From: Chelatococcus sp. YT9
Lineage (GTDB): Bacteria; Pseudomonadota; Alphaproteobacteria; Rhizobiales; Beijerinckiaceae
Reading direction: 5' to 3'
DNA: 64,000 nucleotides
Assembly: GCF_018398315.1 (NCBI RefSeq)
Contig: NZ_JAHBRW010000002.1
Location: 1,596,637-1,660,636 of the forward strand
The position numbers and the translations under genes were made by a program. Shown one piece after another: positions 1-8,870 of this stretch; position 1 is the first letter of the stretch, and each line of letters starts with the position of its first letter. A model generated the notes under the pieces. It was not told the DNA's origin. It was given only the letters and a program-made list of their open reading frames with translations, and did no database searches.

Positions 1-283
1 TTGCCGCTACATTGCTGAATATTTCTCCATCGGCAAAGAGTTCAAGCAAGGCCTCGAAGCTGTCGAGCGGCGAAGGCAGAAGAATAGGGTTGGCCACCCA
101 CATCGAGCCGAGATGCCAGACCACAAGGAACACGGCCATCGAACGCAGATAGACGAGGAAGGCGCTCAGCCAGCCGAGCAAGCGCACCATTGCAGGCGAG
201 GGCCAAGCAGCACGCGAATTGGCATAGGCGCGCATGTCCTTGGCCGCTGATGCGGCGATGCCGTTGTCTTGTCGAGCCGCCAA
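1..283 (-). CDS. ABC transporter permease, SsuC/TauC/NrtB type (N-terminal part, cut by window edge)
   Basis: Only the first 94 residues are present, in a frame that runs off the window start. A hydrophobic helix at about residues 32-55 is followed by WHLGSMWVANPILLPSP, the periplasmic segment typical of permeases for nitrate, taurine and alkanesulfonates. It should form the inner-membrane channel of an ABC importer whose ATPase and binding protein lie outside the window. The proposed start is TTG at 283, because GGGAGGAG (minus strand, + positions 288-295) lies just upstream; ATG at 235 or 190 are in-frame alternatives. The gene diverges from a LacI-type regulator, and an operator-like palindrome at 321-338 lies 38 bp upstream of the start. 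Family is fairly clear; the substrate cannot be told. Confidence 0.75.
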   Translation of the reverse strand, partial: MAARQDNGIAASAAKDMRAYANSRAAWPSPAMVRLLGWLSAFLVYLRSMAVFLVVWHLGSMWVANPILLPSPLDSFEALLELFADGEIFSNVAA

Positions 284-320
284 TGGGCTCCTCCCAAACG
301 ATTTTTGTTGAATTGCGAAG

Positions 321-338
321 AATGGTACCGGTATCATT
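321..338. promoter_or_regulatory. LacI-family operator (imperfect 18-bp palindrome)
   Basis: AATGGTACCGGTATCATT reads as an inverted repeat with only one mismatched pair and a central CG. This is the standard form for LacI/GalR operators and is close to the known gluconate-repressor site (ATGNTACCNGTANCAT). It lies between the divergent permease start (283) and the LacI regulator start (373), so it probably controls both directions and the regulator itself. Confidence 0.7.
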
Positions 339-372
339 CGACAACGTCAAGCGACGAGAGTATGCGACAGGC

Positions 373-1464
373 ATGGTCGATGTCTCGGAACCTCCAGGGC
401 GCGGAATGAAGCGCGCCGGCATTCGCGATGTGGCGCGGCTCGCAGGGGTCGCGCCGATGACCGTTTCGCGCGCCATCTCCTTTCCGCATCTCGTGTCTGA
501 AGAAACGCGCAAGAAGATCTCGGTTGCCATCGCGGCGACCGGCTATATTCCGAACCGCGTGGCGAGCAGCCTGTCGTCAAACCAGACGATGACCATCGGC
601 GCGGTTATTCCAACCCTGCGCAACTCGATCGCTGCCGATTTCGCCGACGGTTTCGGCCATGTTCTCAAGGCGCGCGGTTATCATCTGCTCCTCGGCAACA
701 GCGAATTCGCACCGAAGGATGAAGAGACCATCGTCGCTGAATTCCTCGCCCGGCGGGTTGACGGCATCTATCTGACAGGCGCGACCCATACCACCAGGAC
801 CCGCAAGATGCTGCGGGACAATGCGATTCCGACAGTTGAGATCGCGATCCTGCCGCAGGATCCCATCGATATGGCCGTCGGCTTCTCAAATTTCGACGCA
901 ACCTATGACGTCACCCGCATGTTGGCCGAGCAAGGTTACCGTAAGGTGGCGCTCTTCACGACCTTCACGAAGGACAATGAGCGGCAGAGCGAGCGACAGG
1001 CAGGATACCGTGCTGCGGTGCGCGATTGCGGGCTCGATCTTGATCCCGGCTTAGTCGTGGAATTGGAGATGAGCCTGAAGGCGGGTGGCCGCGAACTGCG
1101 CGCACTGATCGATCGGCGGCCGGACGTCGAGGCGCTGTTTTGCACCGGTGACTATATCGCCGCGGGCGCGCTGTTTGAGGCGCAGCGTCTCGGCATTCGC
1201 GTGCCGGAGGACCTCGCCCTCGCCGGTTTCGAGGGTTTGGAAATCGCCGAAAATCTCAATCCGTCGCTCACGACGGTGCGGATCCCGCGTTTCGAGATCG
1301 GCGCTCGTGCCGCCACAATGCTGCTCGACCGTGTGGCCGGGTTGCCGGTCGAACAGCGCGTCGTCGACATGGGATTCGAGATCATCAGGCGTGGCTCGAC
1401 GGCTGCAACCGGCCGGAACGCGCCGGCTGTGGCCAAGAAGAAGGCGAGGGGAAAAGCAACGTGA
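373..1464 (+). CDS. LacI/GalR-family transcriptional regulator
   Basis: A 363-residue one-component sugar-responsive regulator. The N-terminal helix-turn-helix covers about residues 17-36 (IRDVARLAGVAPMTVSRAIS), followed by the hinge region and a periplasmic-binding-protein-like effector domain to the C-terminus. ATG 373 is chosen because longer in-frame starts would place coding sequence over the operator at 321-338; ATG 406 is also possible. The stop overlaps the GTG of the SMP-30 gene (GTGA), so regulator and enzymes form one transcript with autoregulation likely. The effector is presumably the sugar acid or lactone processed by the next three genes (inference). Confidence 0.9.
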   Translation: MVDVSEPPGRGMKRAGIRDVARLAGVAPMTVSRAISFPHLVSEETRKKISVAIAATGYIPNRVASSLSSNQTMTIGAVIPTLRNSIAADFADGFGHVLKARGYHLLLGNSEFAPKDEETIVAEFLARRVDGIYLTGATHTTRTRKMLRDNAIPTVEIAILPQDPIDMAVGFSNFDATYDVTRMLAEQGYRKVALFTTFTKDNERQSERQAGYRAAVRDCGLDLDPGLVVELEMSLKAGGRELRALIDRRPDVEALFCTGDYIAAGALFEAQRLGIRVPEDLALAGFEGLEIAENLNPSLTTVRIPRFEIGARAATMLLDRVAGLPVEQRVVDMGFEIIRRGSTAATGRNAPAVAKKKARGKAT

Positions 1465-2321
1465 GGGCCGTCACACAGGCAATAGACGTGCTGGGCGAAT
1501 CGCCGGTTTGGTCGCAGTGCGAAGAAGCACTTTATTGGGTCGACATTCGCGCGCCGTCCGTGGCCAGACTTGACGCAAACGGCGTTGTGACGCGGTGGCC
1601 GCTGCCCGAGCTCGCGGGTGCGGTGATGTTGCGTCGTGGAGGAGGGCTTGTTCTGGGACTGAAGTCCGGCCTTTATGCGTTCGATACCGCCACCGCGGCT
1701 TTGCTGCCGCTGCTGCCGGTGGAGGAAGGCCACGCGGATAATCGCATCAATGACTCGCGATGCGACGCGCGAGGGCGCATCTGGTTCTCGACGATGTGGG
1801 ATTTCGGACGCGCCACCACGGGAAGCCTCTATTGCGTCGGTCCTGGTGTGTCCTGCAAAAGGGTCCTTGACGGCTTGACAGTTCCCAACGCGATCTGTTT
1901 CTCCCCGACGGGCGACAGGGCCTATTTCGCCGATTCCTCACGCGGTGCGATCGAGTGCCTGGATCTCGATGTCGATACCGGTGAGATCAAGGGGCGAAGG
2001 CCATTCGTCCCGGCCGGCGTGGCGCCCGGCAAGCCCGATGGCGCGACCGTCGACGCGGAAGGCTTCGTCTGGAACGCGCGCTTCGGCGCGGGCCGCTTGG
2101 CGCGCTTCTCGCCGGATGGACGCCTTGACACGCTCGTGTCATTACCTGTCTCCAATCCCACCTCCTGCAGCTTCGGCGGGCCGGGGCTGCGCACGCTTTT
2201 CGTCACCACCGCGACGCAGGGTCTTACCCCGCAGCAGCGGGAGGCGGAGCCGCTCGCCGGCGCGGTGCTCGCCTTCGAGCCCGGCGTTGCAGGGCTTCCT
2301 GAGCCCTTCTACGCCGGCTGA
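1461..2321 (+). CDS. SMP-30/gluconolactonase-family lactonase
   Basis: A 286-residue six-bladed beta-propeller of the SMP-30/LRE family, which hydrolyses sugar lactones using a divalent metal. Expected metal ligands are visible: E13 in LGESPVW, N143 in VPNAICFSPTG and D193 in GKPDGATVDAEG, plus the family motif NDSRCDARGR (97-106). The GTG start at 1461 overlaps the regulator's TGA and has GAGGGG upstream. With the UxaA-type dehydratase downstream it suggests lactone opening followed by sugar-acid dehydration. The exact lactone is not known. Confidence 0.88.
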   Translation: MRAVTQAIDVLGESPVWSQCEEALYWVDIRAPSVARLDANGVVTRWPLPELAGAVMLRRGGGLVLGLKSGLYAFDTATAALLPLLPVEEGHADNRINDSRCDARGRIWFSTMWDFGRATTGSLYCVGPGVSCKRVLDGLTVPNAICFSPTGDRAYFADSSRGAIECLDLDVDTGEIKGRRPFVPAGVAPGKPDGATVDAEGFVWNARFGAGRLARFSPDGRLDTLVSLPVSNPTSCSFGGPGLRTLFVTTATQGLTPQQREAEPLAGAVLAFEPGVAGLPEPFYAG

Positions 2322-2362
2322 TCGCGACGACTGACAACAGTGACGTCCAAAGGAAGAATAGA

Positions 2363-3556
2363 ATGGGGAAGGTTCAAGAAGTGATGCAGGGTGACACTGC
2401 GAGCTTCCTTGGTTTTCCGCGCGCGCACGGCCGGGCGGGTGTTCGCAATGGCTTGCTCGTGCTCGGGATCAACGGGTTGATCGCGCCCGCGGCCCATCGC
2501 ATCGCGGCGGCCTTGCCCGGGAGCACATGTGTTGCGACACCCTACGGGCGGGGCCAGCTTGGGCCCGACAAGGCCATGCATACCGCGCAGCTGGTCGGTC
2601 TCGGTTGCCATCCCAACATCGGTGCGACATTGATCGTCGGCGTCGACAGGCCGAGCGCCGACGGCCTCGGCGCGGCTATCACGGCGCGGTCCGGCAAGCC
2701 CCTCGCTATCATCACGCTCGATGATGTCCATGAGGACGCGCTCCTGCTCACGGAGCGCGGCATTCGCCTTGGGGGCCGGCTCACGCGCGACCTGTCGGAG
2801 GAGCGCCGCAGCATGGTGCCCGTCAGCGATCTGTTCATCGGCATCGAATGCGGACATTCGGATGCAACCTCCGGCATCATAAGCAACCCCCTCGTCGGTG
2901 CGATCGCCGACAGCCTCGTTGATCTGGGCGGCACGGCTGTCATCGGCGAAACGCTCGAATGGCTGGGGGCGGAGCATGTGCTCGCCGAGCGCGCCGCTGA
3001 TGCAATCGTCGGCGCAGCTGTGGTCGCTGCCGTCACCCGCCGAGAGCAGGAGGTCGCTGCGCTCGGCGTCGACCTGCTCTATAACAACCCCGGCCATGAG
3101 AACGTGCGCGGCGGGCTCTCGTCAATCGAGGAGAAATCGCTCGGCGCGATCGCCAAGGCGGGCGAGCGACCCATCCGATCCGTGCTCGACTTCGCCGAAC
3201 CGCCATCGGCGCCCGGGCTGCATGTTATGGACGGGCCGGGCTTCTCCCCAGAATCGTTGACGGGCTTCGCTGCCGCTGGCGCGCAGATCATGCTGTTTAC
3301 AACCGGTCCTGGAAACAGCTTCTGCAGCCGGCTCGCCCCGACGATCAAGATCAGTGGCCATCCCGGCACCGTCCGCGTGCTCACGGAGCAGATTGATTTT
3401 GATGCGAGCCCGCTGTTCCGTGGCGAGAAGGCTGCAGATGCCGTCGCGGCCGAGCTGTTCGACCTGATGCTTGCGGTCGCCTCGGGCACTGCGACCTGGG
3501 GCGAGATTTTCGGCGAAGGCGACGAGTGCTTCGCCCGCTTTGGAGGATCATTTTGA
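2363..3556 (+). CDS. UxaA-family hydrolyase, large subunit (altronate/galactarate dehydratase C-terminal type)
   Basis: A 397-residue protein matching the large catalytic domain of altronate/galactarate dehydratases (GD_AH_C). Seen here: RAHGRAGVRNGLLVLG near residues 19-34, a family-typical opening, and TTGPGNSFCSRLAPTIKISG near the C-terminus. The enzyme dehydrates a sugar acid to a 2-keto-3-deoxy product. The N-terminal SAF domain, fused in E. coli UxaA, is a separate gene immediately downstream here. The start at 2363 lies 41 bp after the lactonase gene. The two-gene form is common among proteobacterial homologues; the substrate is unassigned. Confidence 0.85.
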   Translation: MGKVQEVMQGDTASFLGFPRAHGRAGVRNGLLVLGINGLIAPAAHRIAAALPGSTCVATPYGRGQLGPDKAMHTAQLVGLGCHPNIGATLIVGVDRPSADGLGAAITARSGKPLAIITLDDVHEDALLLTERGIRLGGRLTRDLSEERRSMVPVSDLFIGIECGHSDATSGIISNPLVGAIADSLVDLGGTAVIGETLEWLGAEHVLAERAADAIVGAAVVAAVTRREQEVAALGVDLLYNNPGHENVRGGLSSIEEKSLGAIAKAGERPIRSVLDFAEPPSAPGLHVMDGPGFSPESLTGFAAAGAQIMLFTTGPGNSFCSRLAPTIKISGHPGTVRVLTEQIDFDASPLFRGEKAADAVAAELFDLMLAVASGTATWGEIFGEGDECFARFGGSF

Positions 3557-3867
3557 TGGCCGCCATCCATGCGCCCAAGACCGGCGAAGCCTGGGATGCG
3601 ATGGCGATCCATCCTGACGACACGGTCGCCGTGGCCTTGCGGGACCTTGCCGGAGAGGCGCAGGTGCGGATTGGTGGGAGTATCCATAAGGTCTTGCTCC
3701 GCGAGCCCATCCCCCTCGGGCACAAACTGGCGTTACGCAGTCATGGGATCGGCGAAGCTGTCCTGAAATACGGTCAGTCGATCGGGACCGCGACAGCGGC
3801 AATTCCCGCCGGCGCCCATGTCCATGTGCATAACATGGCGAGCCGTCGCGCGCGTAAGATGGACTAG
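3556..3867 (+). CDS. UxaA-family hydrolyase, small (SAF-domain) subunit
   Basis: A 103-residue SAF-domain protein that should pair with the preceding large subunit. It carries the characteristic REPIPLGHKLALR and GQSIGTATAAIPAGAHVHVHN segments. ATG 3556 overlaps the TGA of the large subunit by one base (TGATG) and has GGAGG about 10 bases upstream. An in-frame ATG at 3526 lies inside the upstream gene and is rejected. It is the last gene of this operon; a convergent gene follows at 3945. Confidence 0.88.
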   Translation: MAAIHAPKTGEAWDAMAIHPDDTVAVALRDLAGEAQVRIGGSIHKVLLREPIPLGHKLALRSHGIGEAVLKYGQSIGTATAAIPAGAHVHVHNMASRRARKMD

Positions 3868-3944
3868 CGTCGCCGCAGTGAGACCGGCCTGTCTCCTTGG
3901 GTTACTCACGCGGCAGTCCGCTTAACGGGCAGGGCCAGCTGGAA

Positions 3945-4661
3945 TCAACGCAGGGCCTCGATGCAGCGGGAGAGTAATGCAGCCGCTTCCTCGTGGCGCT
4001 GCGCGATAGTCCAGGCGCCATGAGGCAGGCTGAGCGCGGCCACATAGCCGGCAGGGGTTGGCAGGCTGGCGACAGCGAGACCGGCAAGCTGAGGATGAGG
4101 CTGCAGCAGCGTGATGGCACGGGGGACGGTATCAGGAGGCGGGACGCTGAAGTCCACGAGCGGCACGGAGAGGCCTGTCCCTGCCGCCTTGAGGACGGCT
4201 TCCTTGGCTGTCCAATACTGATGGAACAGAATATCACGCCGGACTCGCGGGGCAGCCTCGATGGCGGCCGCCTCCATTGGGCTGAACCATTCACGCGCAA
4301 GCACCAGCGCGTCGCTGCCCGCGATTTCCTCAATATCGATTCCAGCCGGACAATCGGCCGTCGCCACAGCGACATACGTCCCAGAATGGGCGAGGCTGAC
4401 ATGTATGCCGTCCTCTTCGCAGACCCATTGCCCGCTCGTCTTGCGAATGAGCGGAACAGCAGCCGGGTGGCGCCCGATCTTCATGCCGAGCGCTGCGCGC
4501 AGCAGCCCATGCGCCGTCACGAAGCGGCCGCGGTCGGCAGCATGGCGAAAGCCTTCGGCGCGCGTGATCTCGCTCGGTGCGAGAACGTCGGTGAGCGCGG
4601 CGAGCTTCGCCGCATCGGTCTCGACAGACGCGAGGGTGACTTCGGCATGGAACGTCTTCAT
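3945..4661 (-). CDS. 4'-phosphopantetheinyl transferase (Sfp/Gsp type)
   Basis: A 238-residue, pseudo-dimeric Sfp-type enzyme. It transfers the phosphopantetheine arm of CoA to a serine of a carrier protein in the cytoplasm. Motifs seen: VSLAHSG (88-94), GIDIE (107-111, Mg-binding D109 and E111) and YWTAKEAVLKAAGTG (149-163, with K153 and E154). The length is normal. No NRPS, PKS or carrier-protein gene is nearby, so its partner lies elsewhere. It is 254 bp downstream of the MFS exporter gene on the same strand and may be co-transcribed. Confidence 0.92.
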   Translation of the reverse strand: MKTFHAEVTLASVETDAAKLAALTDVLAPSEITRAEGFRHAADRGRFVTAHGLLRAALGMKIGRHPAAVPLIRKTSGQWVCEEDGIHVSLAHSGTYVAVATADCPAGIDIEEIAGSDALVLAREWFSPMEAAAIEAAPRVRRDILFHQYWTAKEAVLKAAGTGLSVPLVDFSVPPPDTVPRAITLLQPHPQLAGLAVASLPTPAGYVAALSLPHGAWTIAQRHEEAAALLSRCIEALR

Positions 4662-4915
4662 GAATGCCAGACCCCCGCGTCATGCGATTTGCGATCATAG
4701 GGTGAGTTGCGACCATCGCAAAAGACCGGTCTTTGTCGTCAGCCATTGGTGCCAGCCGGCGACCATCACTGGCAGCCAGGACGCGGCCCTTCTGCCCGAT
4801 CAGGTAAGCCCGAACACGGTGGCCGACATCTATGTGGACGCTGACGCAACTGAGTACACCTGATGTGGCGAGACGCAGGGATGCGCTTCGCAGCGTTTGA
4901 TAATATTCCTCGATC

Positions 4916-6409
4916 TTACCGACGCGTAATATTACGATCGACAAGAATAAGTGTCACCCCCGCGACCAGGCCGCAAATCCCCGCCACGACGGCCGCCACG
5001 GAAAATCCATCGGCGAAGGCCTGCGAGAGCATTGCCCGCAGCACGCTATGCGCCACAGCCAGCTCCGGAGCCGGCGCATGTCCTTTCATCAGGTGCGCTG
5101 CTACGGCTGAGGCGTCCGCGACGGCGTGGGATGAAAGATTGCGGGTGAGGGAGGTGACGGCGCGCTCGCTCATAAGAGACCCAAGCAGGGCGATCCCCAC
5201 TGTCATGCCACTTTGGCGCAGGGCGTTCATCATCGATGAGGCAGCGCCCGTTCGCTCGCGTGGCGCTGCCATCATGACGGCGGTTCCCGTGGAGGGGACC
5301 GCAAGTCCCATGCCGCAGCCAAGCAGCGCGAAGAGAAAGGCTATCGTCCCATAAGGCGTCGTTGGAGTGAAGGTGCTCATCGCCAACATCGCGAGGCTGA
5401 TCAAGGCATATCCCAGCAGCATCAGGCGGGGGATGCCGAAGCGCCCCGCCAGCCAGCCGAAGTTCGACGACATAATCGCCATCGCCATGAACACGGGCGA
5501 CATGCGCCATCCCGTGGCTGATGCCGACCATCCTTGCGCCTGCTGCAGAAAGAGGGAGAAGAAGAAAAGGCTCGTATAAGCCGAGAATCCCAAGACAAAT
5601 GAGATGAAGTTGATATTGGCGAAGCTCGGATCGCGGAACAGATCAAGCGGCAGCACGGGCCGCGTTACCCGCATTTCGATGATGAGGAAGGCCGGTAAGG
5701 CGACTGCGGCGACAAGAAAAGCCGTCAGCGTGGCCGGAGCTGTCCAGCCGCTGCTGCCGACGCTGATCAGCGCGTAGGTCAAGGCTCCGAGGAACAGGAT
5801 GCTGAGCACTTGGCCCCACGGATCGAGAGCCGCATGCGTTGGATCGGAACTCTCGGCGATGCCACGTATGCCAAGGCTGATCGCGAGTATGCCTATCGGT
5901 ATGTTGATCAGGAAAATGCTGGGCCAGCCGACGTTGTCGACCAGCAGACCGCCCAGCATCGGTCCAAGCACCAGTGAGACGGCACCAAATGAAGACCAGC
6001 CGCCAATCACGTGGGCGCGCTCCCGCGGATCGCTGAACGCCTGGGTTAGTATCGACAGCCCGCCGGGAACAAGGAGAGCGCCGCCGACGCCCTGCGTCGC
6101 GCATCCTGCGATGAGAACCGCGAGGCTAGGCGCTGCCGCCGAAACTGCGGACCCGAGCGTGAACAGTCCAACCCCCAGGAGCCAAATCCGTTTGCGGCCG
6201 TAGCGATCCCCCGCGGAGCCTGCCGAGAGCATGAAAGAGGATAGTGAAAGCGCGTATGAGCCCACCACCCATTGCAGGCCAGCCAGATCCGTCCGCAATG
6301 CGACCTGTATCGCGGGCAGGGCAACGGTCACGATGCTGATCGCGAGGGTTGCCATGAAGGTGCCGAGATAAACAGCTGCGACGAGGATGGTTCGCTGAGG
6401 AAGGGACAT
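4916..6409 (-). CDS. MFS transporter, DHA2 family (EmrB/QacA type, about 14 TM)
   Basis: A 497-residue inner-membrane drug/proton antiporter. Motif A appears as GDRYGRKRIW (about residues 67-76) between TM2 and TM3. A motif-C-like GPMLGGLLVDNVGWP lies near TM5. The length and hydrophobic pattern fit 14 helices. The usual first-helix acidic residue (LDATIVNVALP in relatives) reads LAISIVTVALP here, so a normally conserved Asp is missing and proton coupling may differ. No TetR or MarR regulator is adjacent. The following gene on this strand is the phosphopantetheinyl transferase. Confidence 0.9.
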   Translation of the reverse strand: MSLPQRTILVAAVYLGTFMATLAISIVTVALPAIQVALRTDLAGLQWVVGSYALSLSSFMLSAGSAGDRYGRKRIWLLGVGLFTLGSAVSAAAPSLAVLIAGCATQGVGGALLVPGGLSILTQAFSDPRERAHVIGGWSSFGAVSLVLGPMLGGLLVDNVGWPSIFLINIPIGILAISLGIRGIAESSDPTHAALDPWGQVLSILFLGALTYALISVGSSGWTAPATLTAFLVAAVALPAFLIIEMRVTRPVLPLDLFRDPSFANINFISFVLGFSAYTSLFFFSLFLQQAQGWSASATGWRMSPVFMAMAIMSSNFGWLAGRFGIPRLMLLGYALISLAMLAMSTFTPTTPYGTIAFLFALLGCGMGLAVPSTGTAVMMAAPRERTGAASSMMNALRQSGMTVGIALLGSLMSERAVTSLTRNLSSHAVADASAVAAHLMKGHAPAPELAVAHSVLRAMLSQAFADGFSVAAVVAGICGLVAGVTLILVDRNITRR

Positions 6410-6756
6410 GAAAAATGCACGTCGTCCGAAGGTATCCAGAGGTGTTAGGGATGATAAGCGGGCGCGTCAATTAAAATGAAACCGGCGCGAGATTATCGCT
6501 TGTGCCTCAGATCGAAATTTTCAACGGAACGTTCCAGGGAATTGCATCAGCGATGTAATGCTTGCGTTATTTGCTCAATACCTGGAGGAAAGCTCCGCGA
6601 ATCGTAACCCCGGCGCTCGTCCGCCCCGTAGCAACAGTTCGCGGAACGGTACATGGACGAGCTTGGACAGGCGCTGTCCAAGAACAAGGTGCTGGATCGG
6701 CAGGTGAGGGCGCTATACCTATAGCTCCGGAACGAACCAAGTCCGGGAGCAAGGCC

Positions 6757-7572
6757 ATGACCGCGTTCATCTGCGTCACCTGCGGAACGCAATATGCGCC
6801 GGGAGATGCGCCGCCCGAGCGCTGCATCATTTGTGCGGAAGAACGGCAGTTCGTGGCGCCGGGGGGCCAGACGTGGACGACGCTCGCGCGCCTGCAACGT
6901 TCCCACATGCCGATCTTCCGCTATGAGGAGGAGTTGATGGCGGTCGGCATGGCGCCGGCTTTCGCGATCAATCAGCGGGCGCTCATCGTGCCATCGAGCG
7001 GCAGCAATATCTTATGGGACTGCGTCAGTCTCGTCAGCGACGCCATGGTGGATCTCATCAACGGCATCGGTGGTCTCAAGGCGATCGCCATCTCACATCC
7101 ACATTACTACACGACCCTGGTGGAATGGAGCCGCGCGTTCGGCGGCATCCCCGTCTATCTCAACGCGGCCGATCGGCAATGGGTAACGCGGCCAGATTCC
7201 TGCGTCGTCTTGTGGGAGGGCGATTCCCTGGAGATCGACCCGGGTGTCACGCTCGTGCGGACCGGGGGGCACTTCGATGGAGGCACGGTGATGCACTGGG
7301 CGGCAGGGGCAGGCGGGCGAGGCGCGATTTTGTCGGGGGATCTGCTGCAGGTCGTTCCCGATCGCAGGCATCTCGGCTTCATGCGCTCCTATCCCAACCT
7401 CATTCCCCTCGGCGAGGACGCGGTGAGAGCGGTGGCGGCCCGGGTTGAGCCCTTCGCCTATGATGCCATCTACGGCGCGTTCTGGGACCGCGTCATTCAG
7501 ACCGGCGGCAGAGAAGCCATGGCGGCTTCGGTCGCGCGCCATATCGACTGGCTTGGCCGGCCTGCGCCCTGA
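6757..7572 (+). CDS. MBL-fold metallo-hydrolase with N-terminal zinc ribbon
   Basis: A 271-residue protein. Residues 6-26 hold two CxxC pairs (C6/C9 and C23/C26), a rubredoxin-like zinc ribbon; the rest reads as a metallo-beta-lactamase fold. The canonical HxHxDH motif is degenerate: SHPHYYTTLVEW keeps H114 and H116 but lacks the Asp and third His. RTGGHFDGG and ILSGDLLQVVPD match the later metal-ligand positions. The start at 6757 is chosen because the protein then opens directly with the ribbon and GGGAGCAAGG lies upstream; the open frame extends to 6562 without family-like sequence. The function is unknown. Confidence 0.8.
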   Translation: MTAFICVTCGTQYAPGDAPPERCIICAEERQFVAPGGQTWTTLARLQRSHMPIFRYEEELMAVGMAPAFAINQRALIVPSSGSNILWDCVSLVSDAMVDLINGIGGLKAIAISHPHYYTTLVEWSRAFGGIPVYLNAADRQWVTRPDSCVVLWEGDSLEIDPGVTLVRTGGHFDGGTVMHWAAGAGGRGAILSGDLLQVVPDRRHLGFMRSYPNLIPLGEDAVRAVAARVEPFAYDAIYGAFWDRVIQTGGREAMAASVARHIDWLGRPAP

Positions 7573-7653
7573 AACGGCTTCCGCCCGCCCGCGCATTGCG
7601 CATCCGCAGAAAATCGATCACAGAGACAGCGCAGAGACAAGCGAGGATGCATC

Positions 7654-8145
7654 ATGGGCGGGGTCTGGGAGTTGATCGCCAAGGCGATCCCGATCGGTAT
7701 TGGAGCCACTTTACTTTTTGACATCTGGCAGCAGGTTCTTCGCTTTGCCCTGAGTGGTCCCGCCCCGTCCTGGAAACTGCCCGGGCGCTGGTTCGGTTAC
7801 ATGCCCCGCCTCACATTCGTCCATCCCGAGGGGGTCGCCAAGGCGGCGCCACTGCCGGGGGAAGACGCCATCGGCTGGATCATGCACTATGTGGTCGGCA
7901 TTTCCTTTGCCGTCGCCCTGCTCGCCATCTGGGGCACGGACTGGACAATCGCGCCGACTTTCGGCCCGGCGCTCATTGTCGGCCTCGTCACCGTCGGCCT
8001 CGGGTGGTTCCTTATGCAGCCCGCCATGGGAAACGGGGTTGCCTGCAACCGGGCGCCCAATCCCACGAAAGCCAGGGCGCTCGGCATCATTGCGCATGTG
8101 GTCTTCGCGATAGGCCTTTATGGCACCGCGTTGCTGTTGGCTTAG
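7654..8145 (+). CDS. DUF2938 family membrane protein
   Basis: A 163-residue inner-membrane protein with about four hydrophobic helices. It shows the family-typical loop GRWFGYMPRLTFVHP and a C-terminal NRAPNPTKARALGIIAHVVF. Proteins of this family have no established function. It starts 81 bp after the MBL-fold gene on the same strand, so the two may be co-transcribed. It ends convergently against larB at 8174. Confidence 0.8.
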   Translation: MGGVWELIAKAIPIGIGATLLFDIWQQVLRFALSGPAPSWKLPGRWFGYMPRLTFVHPEGVAKAAPLPGEDAIGWIMHYVVGISFAVALLAIWGTDWTIAPTFGPALIVGLVTVGLGWFLMQPAMGNGVACNRAPNPTKARALGIIAHVVFAIGLYGTALLLA

Positions 8146-8173
8146 CGCATGAATACGCAGGTGTGCGTATCCC

Positions 8174-8839
8174 TCAAGTATTGGCGTTTCCGATGTCAAT
8201 CATCTTCTTGGCGAGTATCGCCGCGGAGAAGCCGCCGTCGATATTGACCGTGGCAATCCCGGGCGAGCAACTGGCCAGCGCCGTGCTCAGCGCGGCCTGG
8301 CCGCCTGCCGCGACGCCATAGCCGACCGAGGTCGGCACGGCGATGACGGGCGCCTTGACGAGGCCCGCGAGCACGCTGAACAGGGCGCCTTCCATGCCGG
8401 CGACCGCGATAACCACGTCGTGGTGCCGGATCTCCTCAATCCGCGCCATCAGCCGCCATAGCCCTGCGACGCCGACATCGGCGATCAAAGGCGCGTCGAT
8501 ACCGTGAAACCACAGCGTCCGCTGCGCTTCCAGCGCGACGCCGAGATCCGATGTGCCGGCGGCGACGATCACCACGGAACGCGATGGCTGGGGGCCCGCG
8601 TCTCGCCCCCCGAGACAGGCGGTCCGCGAGCGTGCGTCATAGTCGAGCCCGGCGCGGCTCGCCTCGGGAAGGCCGGCCCAGATTTCCGGGCTGAGGCGCG
8701 TCAGGAGGAGGGGCCTTTCTTCGCCGCGCGCGGCGGCGATGATCGCGGCGATATCGCCGGCCGTCTTGCCGGCACAGAACACGGCCTCCGGCACGCCGGT
8801 GCGCGCCTCCCGCTCCCAATCCAAGATGAAATCTGCCAT
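8174..8839 (-). CDS. larB: LarB, pyridinium-3,5-biscarboxylic acid mononucleotide synthase
   Basis: A 221-residue PurE-related protein. LarB carboxylates and hydrolyses nicotinic acid adenine dinucleotide in the first step of nickel-pincer nucleotide (NPN) cofactor synthesis. Family segments seen: VVIVAAGTSDLGVALEAQRT, VAGMEGALFSVLAGLV and AVPTSVGYGVAAGGQAAL, the last two typical of the PurE-like C-terminal domain. ATG 8839 is chosen over an in-frame TTG at 8860. It is the last gene of the larA-larC-larE-larB operon, with about 30 bp after larE. Confidence 0.93.
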   Translation of the reverse strand: MADFILDWEREARTGVPEAVFCAGKTAGDIAAIIAAARGEERPLLLTRLSPEIWAGLPEASRAGLDYDARSRTACLGGRDAGPQPSRSVVIVAAGTSDLGVALEAQRTLWFHGIDAPLIADVGVAGLWRLMARIEEIRHHDVVIAVAGMEGALFSVLAGLVKAPVIAVPTSVGYGVAAGGQAALSTALASCSPGIATVNIDGGFSAAILAKKMIDIGNANT

Positions 8840-8870
8840 GATGAAATCCGCCTGATGCAATCCGCCCCGG

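Noticed and set aside
190-372. Longer N-terminus of the first LacI regulator (open to 190)
   Set aside because: The extension has no LacI likeness, would cover the operator at 321-338 and overlaps the divergent permease start.
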